DNA of 35,072 nucleotides from VBDM01 sp035280025 (GTDB lineage: Bacteria > Pseudomonadota > Gammaproteobacteria > Burkholderiales > SG8-39): the NCBI GenBank assembly GCA_035280025.1, contig DATEGT010000025.1, forward strand, positions 1 to 35,072, read 5' to 3'. Within the stretch, counting starts at the first letter, position 1. Every line of letters begins with the position of its first letter. The notes below the pieces were generated by a model. It did not search any database, was not told the DNA's origin, and saw nothing but the letters and a program-made list of their open reading frames with translations. Made by a program: the position numbers and the translations under genes. Below are positions 24,015 through 30,947 of the stretch, one piece after another.

Positions 24015-24046
24015 TGAAGAAGCTGTTTGGTGAAGAAATGTTGTTT
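24015..24046. repeat. Tandem imperfect direct repeats upstream of rpfF
   Basis: TGAAGAA occurs at 24015-24021 and 24031-24037, a 16-bp period, and each copy is followed by a T-rich block (GCTGTTTGG and ATGTTGTTT). It lies in the A/T-rich 214-bp gap between rpfF (minus, start 23990) and the GGDEF gene (plus, start 24205). Binding by a regulator is possible. A TATACT at 24056-24061 is a weak -10 candidate on the plus strand. I see no gene in this gap. Confidence 0.35.
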
Positions 24047-24204
24047 TGCGGAGACTATACTCCCAAATCGAATGCTCGCAATAGAGGCATATTCCATTGT
24101 CCTATTCCGCCGTCATGGGCGGCGGAAGCGTTCCCCCCAGGGGGGCGCGTGAAAATTTGGCATCCCGGTAGGGCCGAGAACCGGCAACCGGAGACGCGCT
24201 CTGC

Positions 24205-25848
24205 ATGACTAACCTCAAGACGCGCGCTCGGATTCTGGTATTGGTGTTGCTCGCGGCCCTGCCGGCCCTGGTCCTCACGGTGTACAGTGCGCTCGAGCGG
24301 CGCGCCTCCGAGGAGAGCCGGGCCCGCGCCGAGCTGGTCAGGCTGGCGAAGCTGGCAGCGATGCAGCAGTGGCAGGTCGTGGAGAGCGCCAGGCAGATGA
24401 TGGTCGCGTCGCAGCCCATCCTGGTCACGCTGCTGGAGGACGGCCGTCGCTGCACGGAGTACTTCGGGAACTTGCTCGCGCAGAACCGGGACAGCTATCA
24501 CGCAATGGGCCTGTTCGACGAGAGCGGTAACCTGCTGTGCAACGCGAAGACATGGCGCGCAAAGGTCTACAGCGGCGACCGTCTCTACTTCAGGCTGGCC
24601 AAGGAAACGGGCCGATTCGCCGTCGGTGAATATCAGATCGGCCGTGTGACGGGACAGGCGGGCATCAATTTCGGCTACCCGGTGAAGGATGCCCGCAACA
24701 AGGTTCGCGCCGTGGCTTTCGCCGGGCTCGACCTCGAGGACCTCGCGCGAATAGCCGAGGCAACGCCGCTTCCGCCCAACGGCATCCTGAGCGTGATCGA
24801 CGTCAAAGGGACGATCCTCTCGCGCAAGCCGGCGCTCAACGAGCGCATCGGGGAGAAGCTGTGGAATTCGCAGGTCATAGAGTCCATACTCGCAGGGAGC
24901 GAGGGGGTGCTCGAAGTCGAAGGTGAGAACGGCGTCAACTGGCTGCTCGCGCACCAGGTCATTTACAAGAACCCCGACGGCGCCTTTCCGCTGCGCGTGC
25001 TGATCACGGTTCCGTTGAGCCAGGTTTTCGCCGAGGCGAACCGGGCTCTGGTTCGCGACCTGCTTGGCATCGTGCTGGCGACGCTGTTCCTTCTGGTTGC
25101 GGCCTGGTTCGGCGCGGAGCTGTTCATGCTGCGCAAGTTCAGGGCTCTGCTCCGCGCGGCGGAACGCATGCGCAGCGGCGACCTGAATGCGCGAACCGGA
25201 ATCCAGTACGGGAGGGAGGAGCTCGGCCAGCTCGCGCGCGCCTTCGATGACATGGCGGGGGCGCTCCAGCTGCGCGAGCGAAGACTCCAGGAGCAAGCAA
25301 TATCGGATCCTCTCACCGGTCTGTACAACCGCCGCTACCTCAACGAGTTTCTACCGCGCGAGCTGGCCCGGTCGGGTCGCAATGCGACGCCGGTCGCGGT
25401 GATGCTGCTCGACCTGGACAGGTTCAAGGGGGTGAACGATTCGTTCGGGCACGAAGCCGGCGACCTCGTGCTGAGCGCCGTCGCGAACCTGCTGAGGGGG
25501 AAGGTGCGCGGCAGCGACATCGCCTGCCGTTACGGCGGAGAGGAGTTCGCATTGGTGCTCCCCGAAACCGGTCTCGAGCCCTCGGCGAGGCGCGCCGAGG
25601 ACATACGCGTGGCGATCTCGGCTCTCGACCTCAGGTATGCGGGAAAATACCTTGGCAGAATGACGGCGTCGATCGGGATCGCGCTGTTCCCGGATCATTC
25701 TCGGGATGCCGACGGCCTGCTGCGAGTCGCCGATATCGCGCTCTATGCAGCCAAGGGCGCCGGCCGCGACCGGGTGGTGGTCGCACATGGAATCGAGTCC
25801 GAGATGGCGGAGCGCGTCGGCGCCGGCTCGGACGGCGGGCAAGAATGA
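24205..25848 (+). CDS. Membrane diguanylate cyclase (Cache-like sensor, HAMP, GGDEF)
   Basis: A 547-residue inner-membrane enzyme. TM1 is at about residues 9-28 (ILVLVLLAALPALVLTVY). A periplasmic double-Cache-like sensor follows (about 29-282; YHAMGLFDESGNLLCNAKTW, YPVKDARNKVRAVAFAGLDL). TM2 is at about 283-303, then HAMP (LRAAERMRSGDLNARTGIQY) and a C-terminal GGDEF domain from about 365. The active-site loop is GGEEF (444-448) and the inhibitory I-site RGSD (435-438) lies five residues upstream, so an active, product-inhibited c-di-GMP synthase is predicted. It diverges from rpfF across 214 bp and opposes the HD-GYP phosphodiesterase of the same locus. The sensed ligand is unknown. Confidence 0.93.
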   Translation: MTNLKTRARILVLVLLAALPALVLTVYSALERRASEESRARAELVRLAKLAAMQQWQVVESARQMMVASQPILVTLLEDGRRCTEYFGNLLAQNRDSYHAMGLFDESGNLLCNAKTWRAKVYSGDRLYFRLAKETGRFAVGEYQIGRVTGQAGINFGYPVKDARNKVRAVAFAGLDLEDLARIAEATPLPPNGILSVIDVKGTILSRKPALNERIGEKLWNSQVIESILAGSEGVLEVEGENGVNWLLAHQVIYKNPDGAFPLRVLITVPLSQVFAEANRALVRDLLGIVLATLFLLVAAWFGAELFMLRKFRALLRAAERMRSGDLNARTGIQYGREELGQLARAFDDMAGALQLRERRLQEQAISDPLTGLYNRRYLNEFLPRELARSGRNATPVAVMLLDLDRFKGVNDSFGHEAGDLVLSAVANLLRGKVRGSDIACRYGGEEFALVLPETGLEPSARRAEDIRVAISALDLRYAGKYLGRMTASIGIALFPDHSRDADGLLRVADIALYAAKGAGRDRVVVAHGIESEMAERVGAGSDGGQE

Positions 25849-25850
25849 AG

Positions 25851-25926
25851 TGGCTCCCCGACCAGGGCTCGAACCTGGGACCTGCGGATTAACAGTCCGT
25901 CGCTCTACCAGCTGAGCTATCGGGGA
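25851..25926 (-). tRNA. tRNA-Asn (anticodon GTT)
   Basis: Read on the minus strand, 76 nt fold as a complete tRNA. The acceptor stem is TCCCCGA/TCGGGGA, followed by the D-arm with AGCTCAGCTGGTAGAGC. The anticodon loop is CTGTTAA with GTT, the T-arm has GGTTCGAGCC, discriminator G and an encoded 3' CCA (25851-25853). It decodes AAC/AAU. It ends 2 bp from the stop of the GGDEF gene and is convergent with it. Confidence 0.97.
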
Positions 25927-25971
25927 TTTAAGGCTTCGGCCGGGTGCCGGGCCGGTGGAACGAAGGCGCGT

Positions 25972-26000
25972 ATTCTAATTCGCGGTCGGAACCGGGTCAA
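25972..26000 (-). promoter_or_regulatory. Candidate sigma70 promoter for tRNA-Asn
   Basis: On the minus strand TTGACC (26000-25995), a 17-nt spacer and TAGAAT (25977-25972) match the sigma70 consensus with one mismatch in each hexamer. The expected start near 25965 leaves about 38 nt before the mature tRNA 5' end at 25926. Confidence 0.7.
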
Positions 26001-26019
26001 CGCGAAGAAGCGCGGACCT

Positions 26020-26050
26020 CGTTCGAGTGTTCGTATAATTGGCGTTCGAG
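26020..26050 (+). promoter_or_regulatory. Candidate -10 (TATAAT) flanked by direct repeats, upstream of Bug gene
   Basis: TATAAT at 26034-26039 lies 33 nt before the GTG start of the binding-protein gene. The octamer CGTTCGAG occurs on both sides (26020-26027 and 26043-26050), 23 bp apart, about two helical turns. No clear -35 hexamer is present. A regulator spanning the core promoter is possible. Confidence 0.4.
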
Positions 26051-26072
26051 ATTCGCATCGAAGGAGGATTCC

Positions 26073-27050
26073 GTGTTTCAGGCGGTCGCTCGAGCTGCCG
26101 CGGCCCTGGCCTTGCTGGTCTGGGTCCCGGCGCATTCCATGGCCCAGGGCGTCGAGTGGCCAAGCCGGTCGATCCAGATCGTCGTGCCGTATACCCCCGG
26201 CACGGGCGCCGATATCCTAGCGCGCGTTTTCGGTCCCAAGCTCGCCGATCGCTGGAAGGTCGCGGTGGTCGTCGACAACCGGGCCGGTGCCTCGGGAAAC
26301 ATCGGTACCGAGTTCGTCGCGAAATCGGCGCCCGACGGGTATACGCTGCTCTGCACGGCGACGTCCTTCGGCACCAATCCGGCGGTCAATCACAAGCTGT
26401 CCTTCGATCCGGTCAGGAGTTTCGAGCCGGTGATTCAGCTCGCGCGCAGCTCGGTCTCGGTGATCGTGACCGCCAGCCTGCCGGCGAAGTCGATGCGCGA
26501 GTTTCTCGACCTCGCGCGCCGGGAGCCGGGCAAGCTCTACTACGCGTCACCGGGGAACGGCGGTCCCCAGCATCTCGCGATGGAGCTGCTGAAGCAGGAA
26601 GCGCATGTCGATCTGGTCCACGTTCCCTACAAGGGCTCGGGAGGCGCGCTGACCGATCTGGTCGGCGGGCACGTGCAGGCGATGATCGTTTCGTTGCAGA
26701 CGGCCGCCCCGTACGTTAAGAGCGGGAAGCTGCGCATGCTGGCGGTGATGAGCGGGGAGCGTTCGGAAGCCTTCCCCGACATCCCGACCCTCAAGGAGCT
26801 GGGCCTGGGCGACATCGAAGTCGACACCTGGTACGGGGTCTTCGCTCCGGCCGGAACGAGCGCGTCCGTCGTCGCGAAGGTGAATGCGGAATTGAACGCT
26901 CTTCTGAAGGAACCCGAGGCCCGCTCCCTGCTCGCCAAACAGGGCATGGCGGCGGTGGGGGGAAGCCCGGAACGCTTCGGCGAGCTCGTGCGCAGGGAAT
27001 TGGCGCGCTGGTCGCGCGTGGTCGCCGCCGCGGGCATCAAGGCCGATTGA
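26073..27050 (+). CDS. Bug-family (TctC-like) periplasmic substrate-binding protein
   Basis: A 325-residue tripartite tricarboxylate transporter substrate-binding protein, of the large Bug family expanded in betaproteobacteria. GTG at 26073 was chosen because a perfect AAGGAGG lies 5 nt upstream. The N-terminus is a signal peptide (FQAVARAAAALALLVWVPAHSMA, cleavage near MA-Q). The mature part has WPSRSIQIVVPYTPGTGADI, VVVDNRAGASGNIGTEFVAK, PDGYTLL, HVPYKGSGGALTDLVGGHVQ and DTWYGVFAPAGT, all family-typical. No TctA/TctB membrane genes are in the window, as is usual for orphan Bug proteins. The ligand, probably a carboxylate, is unknown. The downstream aldolase-like gene may handle it. Confidence 0.93.
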   Translation: MFQAVARAAAALALLVWVPAHSMAQGVEWPSRSIQIVVPYTPGTGADILARVFGPKLADRWKVAVVVDNRAGASGNIGTEFVAKSAPDGYTLLCTATSFGTNPAVNHKLSFDPVRSFEPVIQLARSSVSVIVTASLPAKSMREFLDLARREPGKLYYASPGNGGPQHLAMELLKQEAHVDLVHVPYKGSGGALTDLVGGHVQAMIVSLQTAAPYVKSGKLRMLAVMSGERSEAFPDIPTLKELGLGDIEVDTWYGVFAPAGTSASVVAKVNAELNALLKEPEARSLLAKQGMAAVGGSPERFGELVRRELARWSRVVAAAGIKAD

Positions 27051-27076
27051 GGCCGGAAAGGGAGCGGTACGAGCCG

Positions 27077-27781
27077 ATGGAACAGATCGAAGATCTCGTG
27101 GCGGCGAACCGGATCCTCGCGGAGCACGGCGTGATCGACGCCTACGGCCACGTCAGCATGCGCTCGGCGGGCGATCCGAACCGGTATCTGCTGTCGCGTT
27201 CGATCGCGCCCGAGCTGGTGACGCAGGGCGACATCATCGAGTACGACCTCGACAGCAACCCGATCGACCCGCGGGGACGCGAGTCGGTGCGCGAGCGCTT
27301 CATCCACGGAGAAATCTACAAGGCGCGGCCCGACGTCAACGCCGTCGTCCACAACCACTCGCCGTCGGTGGTCCCGTTCAGCGTCACCACGGTCCCGATG
27401 CGCCCGCTGTTCCACATGGCCGCTTTTGTCGGCGAGGGTATCCCGAACTTCGAAATTCGCGATGCGCAGAAAGGCACCGACCTGCTGGTCAAGACACCAT
27501 ACCTGGGTCAGGCCCTGGCGAAGACCCTGGGCAAGTGTCCGGCCGCCCTCATGCGCGGGCACGGCTCGGTGACGGTGGGCGAGACGCTCCCTCGCGCGGT
27601 GGGGCGCAGCATCTACCTCGAACAAAGCGCGCGAATGCAGCTGCAAGCGATCGCGATCGCGGGGCCCGCGGGCAAGATCGCCTATCTCGACGAGAGCGAA
27701 GTCAAAGCCTCGGTCCCGCTGCAGGAGTACGGTCGAGCCTGGCCGATGTGGCGCGCCAAGGCGCTGGCCGGCCTCAAGTGA
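27077..27781 (+). CDS. Class II aldolase/adducin family protein
   Basis: A 234-residue protein of the fuculose-phosphate aldolase/adducin fold. The divalent-metal histidines are visible in AVVHNHSPSVVPFS (VHNHS motif) and in ALMRGHGSVTVG. The N-terminal SMRSAGDPNRYLLSRSIAPE is typical of decarboxylase/aldolase-like members such as those processing hydroxy acids. ATG at 27077 was chosen; a TTG at 27047 overlaps the upstream stop but adds no conserved sequence. It sits between a Bug-type binding protein and bioF, whose GTG start overlaps its stop. The substrate is unknown. Sugar-phosphate aldolase activity is not implied, since the family is broad. Confidence 0.88.
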   Translation: MEQIEDLVAANRILAEHGVIDAYGHVSMRSAGDPNRYLLSRSIAPELVTQGDIIEYDLDSNPIDPRGRESVRERFIHGEIYKARPDVNAVVHNHSPSVVPFSVTTVPMRPLFHMAAFVGEGIPNFEIRDAQKGTDLLVKTPYLGQALAKTLGKCPAALMRGHGSVTVGETLPRAVGRSIYLEQSARMQLQAIAIAGPAGKIAYLDESEVKASVPLQEYGRAWPMWRAKALAGLK

Positions 27782-28950
27782 TCCTCCGGCTCGTCGCGGA
27801 CCGGCTCGCGAGCATCGGCCGCGCGGGCCTGCTGCGGCGCCGTTTCGCCCGCGAGGGCGCCCAGGGACCGCGAATACGGGTCGACGGCCGCGAGTACCTC
27901 GCGTTCTGCAGCAACGACTACCTCGGGCTCGCGAATCATCCGCGCATCGTGGAAGCGGCCGTCGATGCGGCGTTGCGGCATGGAGTCGGGCAGGGCGCTT
28001 CGCACCTGCTGAGCGGACACAGCGCGTTGCACGACCGCCTCGAGTCCGAGCTCGCGGAATTCGTGCAGATGCCTCGGGCGCTGCTCTTCTCGAGCGGCTA
28101 CCAGGCGAACATCGGCGCGATCGCGGCGCTGGCGGGGTCCGGAGACGCGGTGTTCTCGGACGCGCTCAACCACGCGTCGCTGATCGACGGGGCGCGCCTG
28201 TCGCGCGCGGAGGTCGTGCGGTACCCGCACGGCGACGTGGAGTTCCTGTCGCGGGCCCTTGCCGCTTCCCGCAGCGAGGCCAGGCTGGTCGTCACCGACG
28301 GGGTTTTCAGCATGGACGGAGACATCGCGCCCCTTGCGGCGCTGCTCGATCTGTGCGAGCGCCACGATGCGCTGCTGCTTCTCGACGATGCCCACGGCTT
28401 CGGTATCCTGGGTCCCGACGGCCGCGGCTCACCCGCGCATTTCGGGCTGCGCTCTCCGCGAATCGTATACGTCGGGACGCTCGGCAAGGCGGCGGGAGTC
28501 GCTGGTGCCTTCGTCGCCGGCGCCGCCGACGTCGTCGAGCTGATTCTCCAGCGGGCTCGGACATACATCTACACGACGGCGACGCCCGCGCTGCTCGCCT
28601 CGGCCGTCGGCGCGAGCCTGCAACTGATCCGCAAGGAAGAATGGCGGCGCGAGCGCCTGCGAACGCTGATCGCGGCCCTCAAGCGATCGATGCAGGATGC
28701 CGGGGAGCGCAGGCCCTCCGACACGCCGATTCAGCCGCTGATCCTGGGCTCCAACGCCGCCGCGCTCGAAGCGAGCGCGGCCCTTCGCGAGCGCGAAATC
28801 CTCGTACCGGCGATTCGCCCGCCGACCGTGCCCGAGGGCACGGCGCGCCTCCGGATCTCGCTCTCGGCGGCGCACAGCGAGCGGGACGTCTCGCGCCTTG
28901 CGGAAGCGCTGCGAGAGGCGTGCCGGAGCGGAGCCGCTGCGCACGCCTAG
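27778..28950 (+). CDS. bioF: 8-amino-7-oxononanoate synthase
   Basis: This 390-residue PLP enzyme makes KAPA from pimeloyl-ACP (or -CoA) and alanine, the first ring-assembly step of biotin synthesis. Motifs are YLAFCSNDYLGLANHPRI, GASHLLSGHSALHDRLE, LLFSSGYQANIGAI, DALNHASLIDGARLS, VTDGVFSMDGDIAPL, LLDDAHGFGILG and the PLP Lys237 in VGTLGKAAGVAGAFV. GTG at 27778 overlaps the aldolase stop (GTGA), indicating translational coupling. It is followed by bioD and bioA; bioB, bioC and bioH are not in the window. Confidence 0.96.
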   Translation: MILRLVADRLASIGRAGLLRRRFAREGAQGPRIRVDGREYLAFCSNDYLGLANHPRIVEAAVDAALRHGVGQGASHLLSGHSALHDRLESELAEFVQMPRALLFSSGYQANIGAIAALAGSGDAVFSDALNHASLIDGARLSRAEVVRYPHGDVEFLSRALAASRSEARLVVTDGVFSMDGDIAPLAALLDLCERHDALLLLDDAHGFGILGPDGRGSPAHFGLRSPRIVYVGTLGKAAGVAGAFVAGAADVVELILQRARTYIYTTATPALLASAVGASLQLIRKEEWRRERLRTLIAALKRSMQDAGERRPSDTPIQPLILGSNAAALEASAALREREILVPAIRPPTVPEGTARLRISLSAAHSERDVSRLAEALREACRSGAAAHA

Positions 28951-28959
28951 ATCGACGAC

Positions 28960-29637
28960 GTGGGCCACGGCTTCTTCGTAACCGGGACCGACACCGGGGT
29001 CGGAAAGACGCTGGTGGCCTGCGCGCTGCTCCGCGTCTTCGCGTCCCTGGGAAAGTCGACGGTCGGGATGAAGCCGGTCGCGGCGGGAAGCGAAGGCGGG
29101 CGCTGGCCGGACGTGGACGCGCTGGCCGGCGCGAGCTCGGTGCGCGCTCCCGCGAAGCTCGTCAATCCGTACGCCTTCGGGCCGGCGATTGCGCCGCATA
29201 TCGCCGCGGCGCTTGCCGGGACCACGATAGAGGTCTCGACCATCGTCCACGCCTGCACGGAGCTCCGCCAGCAGGCCGACGTGGTGATCGTCGAGGGCGT
29301 CGGCGGATTTCTGGTTCCCCTGAACGAGAGCCACACCGCGGCCGATCTCGCCCGGCGGCTCTCCCTGCCCGTGGTGCTGGTCGTCGGCATGCGGCTGGGC
29401 TGCCTCAATCACGCCCTCCTCACGCGCGCGCAGATCGAAGCAGAGGGCCTCCGCTGCATCGGCTGGGTGGCAAACGCCGTCGTTTCCGAAATGCCGGAGC
29501 TCGGCGCGAACATTCGCGCGCTCGAAGACAGGCTCCGCTCCCCGCTGCTCGGCGCCGTGCCGTTCCTGCGCGATCCAGCGCCGGATCGCGTCGCCCGGGT
29601 GCTCAGGGCGGATTTGCTGACCGAAGCCGCCGCATGA
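28960..29637 (+). CDS. bioD: ATP-dependent dethiobiotin synthetase
   Basis: A 225-residue ATP-dependent carboxylase that closes the ureido ring of dethiobiotin from DAPA and CO2. It has the P-loop FVTGTDTGVGKTLVACALL, the substrate-binding Lys in VGMKPVAAGSE, and IVEGVGGFLVPL. The only plausible start is GTG at 28960, 9 bp after the bioF stop; the ribosome site is weak, so translation may depend on coupling. Its stop overlaps the bioA ATG by 4 nt. Confidence 0.95.
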   Translation: MGHGFFVTGTDTGVGKTLVACALLRVFASLGKSTVGMKPVAAGSEGGRWPDVDALAGASSVRAPAKLVNPYAFGPAIAPHIAAALAGTTIEVSTIVHACTELRQQADVVIVEGVGGFLVPLNESHTAADLARRLSLPVVLVVGMRLGCLNHALLTRAQIEAEGLRCIGWVANAVVSEMPELGANIRALEDRLRSPLLGAVPFLRDPAPDRVARVLRADLLTEAAA

Positions 29638-30947
29638 GCGCGAACGCCAAGCTCGTCGAGCGCAGCCTGCGGGCGGTATGGCATCCGTGCACTCAGATGA
29701 AGCACCACGAAGCGCTGCCGATGGTTCCGATCAGCCGGGCCGAAGGCGTTTGGCTCTACGATTTCGAAGGCCGCCGCATCCTCGACGCGATCGGCTCGTG
29801 GTGGGTCACCCTTCTCGGACACGGCCATCCGCGCGTCAACGCGGCGCTTCGCGCACAGCTCGAATCCCTGGAGCACGTCATGCTCGCCGGCCTCACCCAC
29901 GAACCCGCGGTGCGGCTCGCCGAGCGTCTGGCAAAGCTCGCGCCCCGCGGCCTGGGTCACTGCTCCTTCGGGTCCGACGGCGCCTCGGCGGTCGAGATCG
30001 CTCTGAAGATGAGCCACCAGTACTGGAGGAATGTCGGCAAGCCCGAGAAGGCGGAGTTCGTGGCGCTCGCCAACGGCTACCACGGGGAGACGCTCGGCGC
30101 GCTGTCCGTAACGGATATTCCGCTGTTCCGCGAGAGCTACGCGCCGCTGCTCCGGAGGGGCACGAGGGTCCCGTCGCCGGACTGGAGACTTGCGGGGGCA
30201 GGCGAGACGGCCGAGGAGTGCGCAGTGCGCTGCGCGCTTGCGCTCGAGGCGCACCTGGAGCGTCACGCCGGGCGGACGGCGGCGCTCATTGTCGAGCCCC
30301 TGGTGCAGTGCGCCGGGGGCATGGCGATGCACGACCCGGAGTACTTGCGGCGGGCGCGGTCGATCTGCGACCGTTTCGGAGTGCATCTCATCGCCGACGA
30401 GATCGCGGTAGGCTTCGGTCGCACGGGAACCCTCTTCGCTTGCGAGCAAGCCGGGATCGCCCCCGACCTGCTGTGCCTTTCGAAGGGGCTCACCGGAGGC
30501 TATCTGCCGCTCTCGGTGGTGATGACGACCGACAGGATTTACGAAGCGTTCTACGACGACCGGCTCGAGCGAGGATTCCTGCACTCGCACTCCTACAGCG
30601 GCAACCCGCTCGCCTGCCGTGCCGCTCTCGCCGTGCTCGAAACCATCGAGGACGAGAGGATTCTGGAGCGCAACCTGGATACCGCCGCCTATTTCAACCG
30701 GCAGGCCGCGCCGATCCGTTCGCACCCCCGCGTAGCTCATTTCCGCAACACGGGAATGATCTGGGCCTTCGATATGAAGGCTGCCGGACCGGGGTTCGCG
30801 GGGGATTTCTCGCGGCGGGCGCTGGAAGCCGGGGTGCTGCTCCGGCCGCTGGGATCGACCGTATACTGGATGCCACCCTACGGCATCGGGCCCGCGGAAG
30901 TCGACGTTCTTCTCGATGCGGTCGGGCGTCTCCTCGAATCGACATGA
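29634..30947 (+). CDS. bioA: Adenosylmethionine-8-amino-7-oxononanoate aminotransferase
   Basis: A 437-residue class III PLP aminotransferase converting KAPA to DAPA with S-adenosylmethionine as amino donor. Motifs include VWHPCTQMKHHEALPMV, LDAIGSWWVTLLGHGHPRVN, HCSFGSDGASAVEIALKM, NGYHGETLGALSVTD, IADEIAVGFGRTGTLFACE and the PLP Lys284 in CLSKGLTGGYLPLSVVM. The HSYSGNPLACRAALAVLE segment is also conserved. The WHPCTQM and SWW signatures separate BioA from other class III aminotransferases. ATG at 29634 is within the bioD stop, and its own stop overlaps the uvrB start. Confidence 0.97.
   Translation: MSANAKLVERSLRAVWHPCTQMKHHEALPMVPISRAEGVWLYDFEGRRILDAIGSWWVTLLGHGHPRVNAALRAQLESLEHVMLAGLTHEPAVRLAERLAKLAPRGLGHCSFGSDGASAVEIALKMSHQYWRNVGKPEKAEFVALANGYHGETLGALSVTDIPLFRESYAPLLRRGTRVPSPDWRLAGAGETAEECAVRCALALEAHLERHAGRTAALIVEPLVQCAGGMAMHDPEYLRRARSICDRFGVHLIADEIAVGFGRTGTLFACEQAGIAPDLLCLSKGLTGGYLPLSVVMTTDRIYEAFYDDRLERGFLHSHSYSGNPLACRAALAVLETIEDERILERNLDTAAYFNRQAAPIRSHPRVAHFRNTGMIWAFDMKAAGPGFAGDFSRRALEAGVLLRPLGSTVYWMPPYGIGPAEVDVLLDAVGRLLEST

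Noticed and set aside
24100..24204. Possible GEMM-type c-di-GMP riboswitch in the leader of the GGDEF gene
   Set aside because: There are G/C-rich inverted segments and a CCGGTAGGGCCG stretch, but the conserved GEMM core and tetraloop-receptor arrangement could not be traced.
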